Positions 7,740 to 15,460 of a stretch of 41,207 nucleotides of DNA are shown piece by piece. Every line of letters begins with the position of its first letter. Positions within the stretch are counted from its first letter, which is position 1. The notes under the pieces were generated by a model. It was not told the origin of the DNA. It saw only the letters and a program-made list of their open reading frames with translations, and made no database searches. This DNA comes from an uncultured Oscillospiraceae bacterium (GTDB lineage Bacteria > Bacillota > Clostridia > Oscillospirales > Oscillospiraceae), in contig CAJTVO010000011.1 of the NCBI GenBank assembly GCA_910579485.1, forward strand, positions 1 to 41,207, in the 5' to 3' direction. A program made the position numbers and the translations under genes.

Positions 7740-9850
7740 TACTTCATGGCCCGGCCGCCCATCCGCTGGTCGATGATCTTCTCGCGGATGCTCTTGGGGA
7801 TCTCAAGATAGCTGTGGGGCTCCATGCTGTACTGGCCGCGGCCCTGGGTGCGGCTGCGCAGATCGGTGGCGTAGCCGAACATCTCGCCCAGAGGCACCAG
7901 CGCGTCGATCTGGACGGCGCCGGAGCGGTTTTCCTGGCCCTGGATCTGTCCGCGGCGGCTGTTCAGGTCGCCGATGACGTTGCCCAGATACTCGTCAGGC
8001 ACGATAACGCTGACCTTCATGATGGGCTCCATCAGGGTGGGCTCCGCCTTCTGGCAGGCCTCCTTGAAGGCCATGGAACCGGCGATCTTGAAGGCCATCT
8101 CGGAGGAGTCCACCTCGTGGTAGGACCCGTCGTACAGGGTGACCTTCACGTCCACCACCGGGTAACCGGCCAGCACGCCGGAGAGCATGGCTCCCTGGAT
8201 GCCTGCGTCCACGGCGGGGATATACTCCTTGGGCACCGCGCCGCCGACTACCTCGTTGACGAACTCGTAACCCTTGCCGGACTCATTGGGCTCCACGCGA
8301 ATCTTGACGTGGCCGTACTGGCCCTTACCGCCGGACTGGCGGGCGTACTTGGTATCCTGCTGGACGCTCTTCTTGATGGTCTCCTTATAGGCGACCTGGG
8401 GAGCGCCCACGTTGGCTTCCACCTTGTACTCACGGAGCAGGCGGTCCACGATAATCTCCAGATGGAGCTCGCCCATACCGGCGATAATGGTCTGACCCGT
8501 CTCCTCGTCGGTGTAGGTGCGGAAGGTGGGGTCCTCCTCGGCCAGCTTCATCAGCGCCACGCCCATCTTCTCCTGACCGGCCTTGGTCTTGGGCTCGATG
8601 GCCACGCGGATGACAGGCTCGGGGAACTCCATGGACTCCAGGATAATGGGGTGCTTATCATCGCACAGGGTATCGCCGGTGGTGGAATTCTTCAGACCGA
8701 TGACGCCGGCAATGTCGCCGGAGTAGATGGTCTCGATGTCCTCCCGGTGATTGGCGTGCATCTGCAGGATGCGGCCGATGCGCTCCTTCTGCCCCTTGGT
8801 GGAGTTCAGCACCGAGGAACCGGTGTTCAGCGTACCGGAGTACACCCGGACGAAGCTCAGACGGCCCACGTAGGGGTCGGTCATGATCTTGAACGCCAGG
8901 GCGGAGAAGGGGGCGCTGTCGTCGGAGGGACGCTCCTCCTCCTCGTCGGTCTTGGGGTTGACGCCCTTGATGGGGGGGATGTCCAGGGGCGAGGGCATAT
9001 AGTCCACGATGGCGTCCAGCAGGCGCTGGATGCCCTTGTTGCGGTAGCTGGTGCCGCAGGTGACGGGGATCATCTCCACCGCGCAGGTCGCCTGGCGGAT
9101 GGCCTTGCGGACGCGGTCCTTGGGGATGTCCTGGCCCTCCAGGTACATCTCCATGATCGCGTCGTCAAACATGCTGACGGCGTCCAGCAGCTTCTCGTGG
9201 TACTCGGCGGCCAGCTCGGCCATGCCGGCGGGGATGTCCTCCTCGCTGATGTCCTTGCCCAGGTCGTCGTGATAGATATAGGCCTTCATCTCCACCAGGT
9301 CGATGATGCCCTGGAAATCGGCTTCCTTGCCGATAGGCAGCTGGATGGGGACGGCGTTGCACTTCAGGCGCTCGTCGATCATCCGCAGCACGTTGTAGAA
9401 GTCCGCGCCCATGATGTCCATCTTGTTGACGTAGATCATGCGGGGGACCTTGTAGTGGTCCGCCTGTCTCCAGACGGTTTCGGACTGGGGCTCAACACCG
9501 CCCTTGGCGCACATGACGGTCACGCTGCCGTCCAGCACGCGCAGGGAGCGCTCCACCTCTACGGTGAAGTCCACATGGCCCGGTGTGTCGATGATGTTGA
9601 TGCGGGTCTGGGGGAACTGGTTCCGCATCCCCTTCCAGTAGCAGGTCGTTGCGGCAGAGGTGATGGTGATGCCGCGCTCCTGCTCCTGCGCCATCCAGTC
9701 CATGGTGGCCGTGCCCTCATGGGTCTCACCGATCTTATAGTTCACACCGGTATAATACAGGATACGCTCCGTGGTGGTCGTCTTGCCTGCATCAATGTGA
9801 GCCATAATGCCGATATTTCTTGTGTTTTCCAGTGATACCTTTCTCGGCAT
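7739..9850 (-). CDS. fusA: Elongation factor G
   Basis: 703 residues, normal length for EF-G, starting MPRKVSLENTRNIGIMAHID. GTPase motifs are AHIDAGKTT (17-25), DTPGHVDF and NKMD. The C-terminal part has the expected domains, including the domain IV segment ARQSGGKGQYGHVKI. EF-G drives translocation of tRNA and mRNA on the ribosome. A GGAGGAG ribosome site precedes the ATG at 9848-9850. The gap to rpsG is 15 bases, so the two are tightly linked. Nothing unusual is seen in the protein. Confidence 0.97.
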   Translation of the reverse strand: MPRKVSLENTRNIGIMAHIDAGKTTTTERILYYTGVNYKIGETHEGTATMDWMAQEQERGITITSAATTCYWKGMRNQFPQTRINIIDTPGHVDFTVEVERSLRVLDGSVTVMCAKGGVEPQSETVWRQADHYKVPRMIYVNKMDIMGADFYNVLRMIDERLKCNAVPIQLPIGKEADFQGIIDLVEMKAYIYHDDLGKDISEEDIPAGMAELAAEYHEKLLDAVSMFDDAIMEMYLEGQDIPKDRVRKAIRQATCAVEMIPVTCGTSYRNKGIQRLLDAIVDYMPSPLDIPPIKGVNPKTDEEEERPSDDSAPFSALAFKIMTDPYVGRLSFVRVYSGTLNTGSSVLNSTKGQKERIGRILQMHANHREDIETIYSGDIAGVIGLKNSTTGDTLCDDKHPIILESMEFPEPVIRVAIEPKTKAGQEKMGVALMKLAEEDPTFRTYTDEETGQTIIAGMGELHLEIIVDRLLREYKVEANVGAPQVAYKETIKKSVQQDTKYARQSGGKGQYGHVKIRVEPNESGKGYEFVNEVVGGAVPKEYIPAVDAGIQGAMLSGVLAGYPVVDVKVTLYDGSYHEVDSSEMAFKIAGSMAFKEACQKAEPTLMEPIMKVSVIVPDEYLGNVIGDLNSRRGQIQGQENRSGAVQIDALVPLGEMFGYATDLRSRTQGRGQYSMEPHSYLEIPKSIREKIIDQRMGGRAMK

Positions 9851-9865
9851 ACTGCTCCTCCTAAC

Positions 9866-10336
9866 TTACCAACGGAAATGTGCGAAGGCCTTGTTGGACT
9901 CGGCCATCTTGTGGGTGTCTTCCCGCTTCTTCACAGCGGAACCGGTATTGTTGGCGGCGTCCATGATCTCGTTGGCCAGACGCTCGGCCATGGTGCGCTC
10001 GCTGCGGGCGCGGGCGTAATTGGTCAGCCAGCGCAGACCCAGGGTCTGACGGCGGGCGGGGCGTACGTCCATAGGCACCTGATAGGTGGCGCCGCCCACG
10101 CGGCGGGCCTTGACCTCCAGGCTGGGCATGATGTTGTCCATGGCGGTGGTGAACACCTCCAGGGGCTCTTTGTCGGTCTTCTCCTTGACGATGTCAAAGG
10201 CGCCGTACACGATCTTCTGCGCCACACCCTTTTTGCCGTCCAGCATGATGGAGTTGACCAGCTTGGTCACCAGGACGCTGTTGTACATAGGATCGGGCAG
10301 GATCTCTCTCTTGGGAACATTACCTCTTCTGGGCAC
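9866..10336 (-). CDS. rpsG: 30S ribosomal protein S7
   Basis: 156 residues, the standard S7 length, starting PRRGNVPKREILPDP after the initiator. S7 nucleates assembly of the 3' major domain of 16S rRNA. The start is GTG at 10334-10336, eight bases after AAGGAGGG; an in-frame ATG at 10352-10354 has no ribosome site and would add six residues not found in the family. The 269-base gap to rpsL is long and carries two strong hairpins. In E. coli the rpsL-rpsG spacer is the S7 autoregulatory target, so the spacer here may serve regulation, which is inference. Confidence 0.96.
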   Translation of the reverse strand: MPRRGNVPKREILPDPMYNSVLVTKLVNSIMLDGKKGVAQKIVYGAFDIVKEKTDKEPLEVFTTAMDNIMPSLEVKARRVGGATYQVPMDVRPARRQTLGLRWLTNYARARSERTMAERLANEIMDAANNTGSAVKKREDTHKMAESNKAFAHFRW

Positions 10337-10381
10337 GATGCTTCCCTCCTTCATTAAAATTTATGAGATCGTAGGTACTCG

Positions 10382-10439
10382 CAAGGCGGCGCTTGCGACG
10401 CCTTGGGGACGGTCGTTCGGCGCAGCCGAATGACGTCCC
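10382..10439. repeat. Tandem hairpins in the rpsL-rpsG spacer (copy B)
   Basis: Hairpin 1 (10382-10405) has the stem CAAGGCG/CGCCTTG with further inner pairs. Hairpin 2 (10406-10439) pairs GGGAC with GTCCC and then about ten more bases around a GCA loop, with one wobble or mismatch and a 2-base bulge. They abut each other. The sequence resembles the fusA-tuf spacer at 7671-7739 in opposite orientation. The rest of 10355-10605 shows only a weak AGTTTTC/GAAAACT hairpin. Confidence 0.6.
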
Positions 10440-10605
10440 TGGAACTCTCATCGAGATGGAGTCCCTTTTTCAGCAAAGCAAACGTCATCCTGTGTTTCGT
10501 CTGCCAAAGAGGGTTGGGGTCACAGTTTTTCTATCGCAAAGAAAACTATGTTCAACCTATTCGGCAAATCGATTTGGACTCGCTCCTTGTCCGTTCAGGC
10601 GCGGC

Positions 10606-11022
10606 TTACTTGGACTTCGGGCGCTTGGCGCCGTACTTGGAGCGGGCCTGCATACGGCCCTGAACGCCCTGGGTGTCCAGAGTACCGCGGATGATGTGGT
10701 AACGGACGCCGGGGAGGTCCTTGACACGGCCGCCGCGGATCATGACCACGGAGTGCTCCTGGAGGGAGTGGCCCACGCCGGGGATATAGGCGGTGACCTC
10801 GTAGCCGTTGGTCAGACGCACACGGGCGATCTTCCGCAGGGCGGAGTTAGGCTTCTTGGGGGTCGCGGTACGCACCGCGGTGCAGACGCCCCGCTTCTGG
10901 GGGGAGGGCAGGTCGGTCTCCTTGTTCTTCAGGGTGTTGAGGCCGTACTGCATGGCGGGGGCGTTGGACTTGTAGGTCGCCTGCTCCCGGCCCTTGCGGA
11001 CCAGCTGGTTGAAAGTAGGCAT
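10606..11022 (-). CDS. rpsL: 30S ribosomal protein S12
   Basis: 138 residues, starting MPTFNQLVRKGREQATYK. The length and the extra segment after residue 24 match the Firmicutes form, longer than the enterobacterial form. TPKKPNSALRK (54-64) is intact, with both lysines where streptomycin resistance changes usually occur, so the sequence looks wild type there. GRVKDLPGVRYHIIRG is also conserved. S12 acts in the decoding centre. An AGGAG site precedes the ATG. Between it and the L7Ae-like gene (11023-11116) is a small GGAGC/GCTCC hairpin followed by TTTTT on the minus strand, a possible weak attenuator. Confidence 0.97.
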   Translation of the reverse strand: MPTFNQLVRKGREQATYKSNAPAMQYGLNTLKNKETDLPSPQKRGVCTAVRTATPKKPNSALRKIARVRLTNGYEVTAYIPGVGHSLQEHSVVMIRGGRVKDLPGVRYHIIRGTLDTQGVQGRMQARSKYGAKRPKSK

Positions 11023-11116
11023 AGTTTTCTCCTTTCTTAAAAAGTGGGAGCGTATGCTCCAGTTTATTTTTTGCAGAATATCAAAAAATATCCTGAAAAA
11101 ACCAAAACAAAGAAAT

Positions 11117-11359
11117 TTATTCCCTCAGTACCGCTGCCGCCGCCGTTCCCACCTGGATGCCGGCGGCCTGTCCCAGTTCCCGCATGGTGCAGCGGTCGAT
11201 AACGGGGACGCCCTTCTCCTGGCAGAGGGAGCGGATGGGGTCCGTGAGGGCGGGGTCCGCGTCCCGGGCCAGATAGACGGCCCGGGCCAGATTATCCCGG
11301 ACGGCGCGGCGGGACTGTTTCACCCCGGAAACCGTTTTTCCAGACTGCAGTTCCTTCAT
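11117..11359 (-). CDS. L7Ae/YbxF-like ribosomal protein (L7Ae family)
   Basis: 80 residues, starting MKELQSGKTVSGVKQSRRAV. The size, the GVKQSRRAVRDN segment and the position directly before rpsL identify the small L7Ae/L30e-like family (YbxF/YmxC type), whose members bind kink-turns in RNA. The start ATG at 11357-11359 has GGGGAGGAG eight bases upstream; the in-frame extension to 11419 overlaps the promoter and is rejected. In many Firmicutes rpoB and rpoC come just before this gene; here the gene heads the operon behind its own promoter. Confidence 0.88.
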   Translation of the reverse strand: MKELQSGKTVSGVKQSRRAVRDNLARAVYLARDADPALTDPIRSLCQEKGVPVIDRCTMRELGQAAGIQVGTAAAAVLRE

Positions 11360-11418
11360 CAAGCGGACTCCTCCCCTTGGCGCGCCAAAATTCGCGGATT
11401 CTTTCCACGCAGCTGTCA

Positions 11419-11447
11419 ATTATAGCACACACCGGAGGCACCGTCAA
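11419..11447 (-). promoter_or_regulatory. Main str operon promoter
   Basis: Minus-strand TTGACG (11442-11447), exactly 17 bases, TATAAT (11419-11424), with TG one base before the -10 (extended -10). It lies about 60 bases upstream of the L7Ae-like start and is one of the strongest promoter matches in the window. Confidence 0.8.
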
Positions 11448-11682
11448 GCATATTTTTGCCAAATACAAGCCCTCTATGTGGGGAAAAGGACCGCAATTTG
11501 ACAGAGGGCGCCGCCGCCCCTCCCGCCGGACCGCGGGAAAAGGCGGCACGCGGGGCCATAATAAAGAGGGTTCCACCCGGTGGAAGCTTTCTTTTCCGCA
11601 AAATTTTTTCAAAAAAGACTTGACTTTCCTCCGGCTGGATGGTGTATGAAAAAGGGGAAGAAAACAAAGGAGGGCTTTTCCA
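11448..11682. other. Divergent spacer between str operon and ABC exporter
   Basis: The gene-free stretch is 11360-11682 in total. Besides the str promoter it holds a weak plus-strand promoter candidate, TTGACT (11620-11625) with TGTATG 17 bases later (11643-11648), and AAAGGAGGG before the ATG at 11683. I see no riboswitch fold or small gene. Confidence 0.4.
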
Positions 11683-12402
11683 ATGCTGACCATATCCCAC
11701 TATACCAAGACCTATCCCGGCGGCAAGACCGCCGTGGAGGACCTGTCGCTCCACATCCCGGCGGGAGAGCTGTGCGGCTTCATCGGGCACAACGGCGCGG
11801 GCAAGACCACCACCCTCCGGGCGGTGGCGGGGGTGATGAGCTTCACCCAGGGGACCATCGCCATTGACGGGCACGACGTCCGCACCGATCCCATAGCCGC
11901 CAAGGCGGTCACCGCCTTTCTCCCGGACAACCCAGACCTCTACGAATTTATGAGCGGCATCGAGTACCTGAACCTGATCGCCGACCTCTACGACATCCCC
12001 GCCCGGCAGCGGGAGGAGCGGGTCCGCCTCTACGCGGACGCCTTCGCGCTCACGGGCGACCTGGGCAGCGCCATCGCCAGCTATTCCCACGGCATGAAGC
12101 AAAAGCTGGCCATCATCTCCGCCCTGATCCGGAAGCCCAGGCTGCTGATATTGGATGAGCCCTTCGTGGGGCTGGACCCGGCGGCGGCCCATCTGCTCAA
12201 GGGGTACCTCCGGGAGCTGTGCGAGGCCGGGGGCGCTGTGTTCTTCTCCACCCATGTCCTGGAGGTGGCGGAGAAGCTGTGCGACACCATCGCCATCATC
12301 AAGGACGGCAGGCTGGTCCGGTACGGCCCCACGGAGGAAGTGGTGGGCGACTCCAGTCTGGAGGACGTGTTCCTGGGCCTGGTGGAGAAAGGAGCGGAAT
12401 GA
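11683..12402 (+). CDS. ABC transporter ATP-binding protein (exporter type)
   Basis: 239 residues with a complete nucleotide-binding domain: Walker A GHNGAGKTT (35-43), signature YSHGMKQK (134-141), Walker B LLILDEP (154-160) and an H-loop in FFSTHVLE. The signature, with SHGMKQK in place of LSGGQ, is usual for the drug/multidrug and ABC-2 exporter branch. It should power the membrane protein encoded directly downstream, whose start overlaps its stop (TGATG). The substrate is not evident. AAAGGAGGG precedes the ATG. Confidence 0.9.
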   Translation: MLTISHYTKTYPGGKTAVEDLSLHIPAGELCGFIGHNGAGKTTTLRAVAGVMSFTQGTIAIDGHDVRTDPIAAKAVTAFLPDNPDLYEFMSGIEYLNLIADLYDIPARQREERVRLYADAFALTGDLGSAIASYSHGMKQKLAIISALIRKPRLLILDEPFVGLDPAAAHLLKGYLRELCEAGGAVFFSTHVLEVAEKLCDTIAIIKDGRLVRYGPTEEVVGDSSLEDVFLGLVEKGAE

Positions 12403-13997
12403 TGGGCAAGTTTCTGGTTCTGGCGAAGGTCCAGCTGCGCGCGCTGCTGGCCTCCTTCCGGGTGGGCGGCAGCAGGAAAAAGGCCGTCTCCGGCTGGACG
12501 GCCCTGGCGCTGATGGCGGCGCTGTGCCTGTTCATTTCCGGGTCCTACAGCTTTCCCCTTGGCGGACAGCTGGCCGCGGCCGGCTGCCTGGAGCTGCTTC
12601 TGCTGATGATGAGCGCCATGGCGGTCATCGCGGGGCTGATGTTCACCGCCTTCGCCGCCCAGGGCGTGGTCTTCGGAGGCCGGGACGCGGATCTGATGCT
12701 GTCCATGCCGGTGAGCGCCTTTTCGGTGATGCTGGCGAAATTGACGACGCTGTATGTGGAAAACCTGGTGTTCTGCGCCTTCCTGGTGCTGCCCGCCGGG
12801 GCGGCGTGGCTGTGGTTCGGCGGAGGAGGCGGCGCGCTGTTCGTCCTCCGGCTGCTCATTGGAACGTTCTTCTTAGCGATGCTCCCCACGGCGTTGAGCC
12901 TGGCGGCAGGATTCCTGCTGAGCTGGCTGGGGGGACGGCTGGCTAACAGGAAGGCAGTCAGTCTCCTGCTGTACGCGCTGGTGATGGCGGCGGTGTTCTA
13001 TCTGGCAGTGAAGGTCAACATCGCCCTGTCGTCTCTGGCCGCCGGGACCATGGGGACGGCGGTGGAAGGCGCGTTCACCGGCTGGGGCGTCCCCTTCCTG
13101 CTGTTCCAGCGGGGCGTGTGCGGGGACTGGGAGACGCTGGTCATGTTCTGCCTGCTGAGCCTTGCACCCGTGCTGCTGGCGGTATGGCTGTTCTCCAAAA
13201 ATTACCAGCAGGTGCTCACCGGGCTCCGCAGCCACGGGAAGCGCCCGGCCTACCGCCTGGGCCGCCTCCGGGCGTCGGGGCGGCGGAAGGCCCTGCTGCG
13301 CAAGGAGGCCGCACGGTATTTCGGCACGCCCATCTACCTATTCAATACCGGCATCGGGCTCATCATGCTGGTGATCGCCGGTATCGCGGCGGCGGTCATG
13401 GGCGGCGGACTTCGGGAGCAGCTGGCGCTGGCGAGGCTGGACGGGTTTCCCCTGCTGATGCTGGCGGCGGCGGCGATCGGGTTCCTGCTGTCCACCGTAG
13501 CAATTACCGGGTCCTCCGTCAGTCTGGAGGGCGAAAACCTGTGGATCATAAAAGAAGCTCCCGTCAGCGCCCGGGAGGTGCTGGACGGGAAGGCGGTATT
13601 CCAGATGCTGCTGACCGTCCCGTGCCTGCTGGTATGCGCCTTGGGGCTGGTCTGGGGATTGAAGATGTCCCTGGCGGAGGGGGCCGTGCTGCTGCTGTTC
13701 GCCCTGGCCTTCGCCGGGTTCACGGCCCTCATGGGGCTGACGGTCAACCTGCTGTTTCCCAAGCTGGACGCAGTGAACGACATGGTGGTGGTCAAGCAGT
13801 CCGCCGCAGCCATGCTCTCCACCTTCGGGGGGATGATCGGGGCGCTGGCCTGCGGCGGGGCGGTGTGGGCCCTGACGGACGTTGTGGGCGAACTGCCGGC
13901 GCTGGCGGGATGCGCCGCCGTATTGCTGCTGGCCTGCGGTCTGCTGCTGCGCTGGCTCCATATCCGGGGCGCGGAGCGGTTTATGGAGTTATTATAG
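12402..13997 (+). CDS. ABC-2-type exporter permease
   Basis: About 531 residues with many hydrophobic segments (roughly 12-14 predicted by eye) in two blocks separated by a basic cytoplasmic stretch (RAYR-rich, near residues 305-335). It resembles the large putative ABC transporter permease family (PF16949-like); I did not confirm this by search. The start is ATG 12402, seven bases from AAAGGAG, with ATG 12399 as an alternative. It overlaps the stop of the ATPase gene, so the two subunits are coupled. No signal peptide or catalytic motif is present. It converges on the HTH regulator with a 2-base gap. Confidence 0.82.
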   Translation: MGKFLVLAKVQLRALLASFRVGGSRKKAVSGWTALALMAALCLFISGSYSFPLGGQLAAAGCLELLLLMMSAMAVIAGLMFTAFAAQGVVFGGRDADLMLSMPVSAFSVMLAKLTTLYVENLVFCAFLVLPAGAAWLWFGGGGGALFVLRLLIGTFFLAMLPTALSLAAGFLLSWLGGRLANRKAVSLLLYALVMAAVFYLAVKVNIALSSLAAGTMGTAVEGAFTGWGVPFLLFQRGVCGDWETLVMFCLLSLAPVLLAVWLFSKNYQQVLTGLRSHGKRPAYRLGRLRASGRRKALLRKEAARYFGTPIYLFNTGIGLIMLVIAGIAAAVMGGGLREQLALARLDGFPLLMLAAAAIGFLLSTVAITGSSVSLEGENLWIIKEAPVSAREVLDGKAVFQMLLTVPCLLVCALGLVWGLKMSLAEGAVLLLFALAFAGFTALMGLTVNLLFPKLDAVNDMVVVKQSAAAMLSTFGGMIGALACGGAVWALTDVVGELPALAGCAAVLLLACGLLLRWLHIRGAERFMELL

Positions 13998-13999
13998 CG

Positions 14000-14356
14000 T
14001 CAGGCCACGTCTCTCAGCAGCTCCTCTGCGGAGACGCCGTACAGCTTCGCCAGAGCCAGCAGATTGGCCGTACTGGGGGAGGACTGGCCCTTCTCCCATT
14101 TGCTCACCGACTGACGGCTGACCCCAAGGGATCCCGCTACAAACTCCTGAGTCATATGGCACCGCGTCCGATGGGCCAGCAATATCTCCCCCAGGGAGCG
14201 CGTGACCGCCGCGTCCTCCTTTCGGACTTTGTCGGAGCGGAGGTATTTTAACAGCGCAAGGATCAGCAGAACTAACAACCAAATCCCCAGACCGATCATG
14301 CCTAAAAAAATCGGCACACCAATTACAAGTAGAATCATCACTTTAACTCCAGGCAT
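14000..14356 (-). CDS. Small HTH (XRE) regulator with N-terminal membrane helix
   Basis: 118 residues. Residues 5-39 are an unbroken hydrophobic stretch (VKVMILLVIGVPIF onwards), followed by a charged linker and a Cro/CI-type helix-turn-helix at about 69-115 (MTQEFVAGSLGVSRQSVSKW, then YGVSAEELL). An N-terminal membrane segment in front of an XRE domain is an unusual order; the protein may act tethered to the membrane. The ATG at 14354-14356 has a very good ribosome site (AAGGGGGTGATC). A palindrome lies over its own -35 region, suggesting autoregulation. Whether it controls the convergent ABC exporter is a guess from location. Confidence 0.8.
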   Translation of the reverse strand: MPGVKVMILLVIGVPIFLGMIGLGIWLLVLLILALLKYLRSDKVRKEDAAVTRSLGEILLAHRTRCHMTQEFVAGSLGVSRQSVSKWEKGQSSPSTANLLALAKLYGVSAEELLRDVA

Positions 14357-14383
14357 CCAAGATCACCCCCTTTCCTGGGACAC

Positions 14384-14438
14384 AGTATAGCAGAAAATAC
14401 CGGTTGCGTCCAGCAACCAGCTGTCAACTATTGGTTGC
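14384..14438 (-). promoter_or_regulatory. Promoter and candidate operator of the XRE gene
   Basis: Minus strand: TGGACG (14407-14412), 17 bases, TATACT (14384-14389) with TG one base before. The -35 sits inside an inverted repeat GGTTGC/GCAACC (14402-14407 and 14413-14418). A third GGTTGCG half-site lies at 14433-14439, 31 bases from the first, about three helical turns. This arrangement fits repression by a dimeric HTH protein. Confidence 0.5.
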
Positions 14439-14476
14439 GCCGGTGTTTTATGAGCGATTTTGTCTGAATATACTGG

Positions 14477-14507
14477 AAGGACCGGCCTCTTATCGAGGCC
14501 GGTCCTT
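14477..14507 (-). terminator. Hairpin terminator after transketolase genes
   Basis: 13-bp perfect stem (AAGGACCGGCCTC, 14477-14489, with 14495-14507) and a 5-base loop, ten bases after the transketolase C-subunit stop. The U-run is short, so efficiency is uncertain. Confidence 0.6.
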
Positions 14508-14516
14508 TGCGCCGTT

Positions 14517-15458
14517 TTACTTTCCCAGCAGCGCCTTGGTCTGCTTAACGATATTGTCCGCGCACAGGCCGAACTGCTCCAGCAGGGCGGCGGCGGGGCC
14601 GGAGTGGCCGAACTCGTCGTTGACGCCGATGCGCTTCACCGGCACGGGGCAGCGCTCGCTCACAAGGGAGCAGACCGCCTCGCCCAGTCCACCGATGACG
14701 CTGTGCTCCTCCACAGTGACGATCTTCCCGCACTCCCGGGCGGCCTTCAGCACCAGCTCCTCGTCCAGGGGCTTGATGGTGGCCATATTGATGATCCGGG
14801 CGTCGATGCCAGCCTCCGCCAGGAGCTTCCCGGCCTCGATGGCCTCGGGGACCATGATGCCCGTGGCAATGACGGCCACGTCGGCCCCCTCCCGCAGGAC
14901 CTCTCCCCTGCCGATCTCGAACCGGAAGTCCTCGCCATGGAATACCGGGGTGGCGGCGCGGCCAAAGCGCATGTAGACCGGGCCCTCCATCTCATAGGCG
15001 GCCTTCACCATCTGGCGGGCCTCCACGTCGTCGGCGGGGCACATGACGGTCATGCCGGGGATGGTGCGCATGAGGGCGAAGTCCTCGCAGCACTGGTGGG
15101 AAGCGCCGTCCTCGCCTACGGAGATGCCCCCGTGGGTGGCCCCGATCTTCACGTTCAGATGGGGGTAGCCGATGGTGTTCCGGACCTGCTCATAGGCCCG
15201 CCCGGCGGCGAACATGGCGAAGGTGGCCGCGAAGGGCACCAGCCCCATGGTGCTGAGGCCCGCCGCCACGTCGATCATATTGGCCTCGGCGATGCCGCAG
15301 TCGAAGTGGCGCTCCGGAAAGGCCTTCTGGAAAATATTGGTCTTGGTGGCCCCCGCCAGGTCGGCGTCCAGGACCACCAGGTTCTCCGTCACGGCGCCCA
15401 GCTCCTTCAGGGCGCTGCCGTAGCTGTCGCGGGTGGCGACTTTTTTCACATCAGCCAT
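14517..15458 (-). CDS. Transketolase, C-terminal subunit
   Basis: 313 residues covering the pyrimidine-binding and C-terminal domains of transketolase. GIAEANMIDVAAGLS holds the glutamate that activates thiamine diphosphate; FAATFAMF and the GATHGGISVGEDGASHQ segment are also typical. With the N-terminal subunit upstream it forms the split transketolase common in Clostridia, moving two-carbon units between sugar phosphates in the non-oxidative pentose phosphate pathway. The gap between the two genes is 2 bases. A hairpin terminator follows. A 1-deoxyxylulose-5-phosphate synthase is excluded because that enzyme is a single long chain. Confidence 0.94.
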   Translation of the reverse strand: MADVKKVATRDSYGSALKELGAVTENLVVLDADLAGATKTNIFQKAFPERHFDCGIAEANMIDVAAGLSTMGLVPFAATFAMFAAGRAYEQVRNTIGYPHLNVKIGATHGGISVGEDGASHQCCEDFALMRTIPGMTVMCPADDVEARQMVKAAYEMEGPVYMRFGRAATPVFHGEDFRFEIGRGEVLREGADVAVIATGIMVPEAIEAGKLLAEAGIDARIINMATIKPLDEELVLKAARECGKIVTVEEHSVIGGLGEAVCSLVSERCPVPVKRIGVNDEFGHSGPAAALLEQFGLCADNIVKQTKALLGK

Positions 15459-15460
15459 CT

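Noticed and set aside
7814..9835. 673-residue plus-strand open frame antisense to fusA
   Set aside because: Same shadow effect; no start signal, no recognisable domain, and EF-G is unambiguous on the minus strand.
10606..11022. Streptomycin-resistance type S12 change
   Set aside because: Both lysines of TPKKPN and the GRVKDLPG segment are wild type; the longer form is normal for Firmicutes.
11023..11116. Full terminator between the L7Ae-like gene and rpsL
   Set aside because: The stem is only 5 bp (GGAGC/GCTCC), although TTTTT follows; ribosomal operon continuity is expected, so at most weak attenuation.
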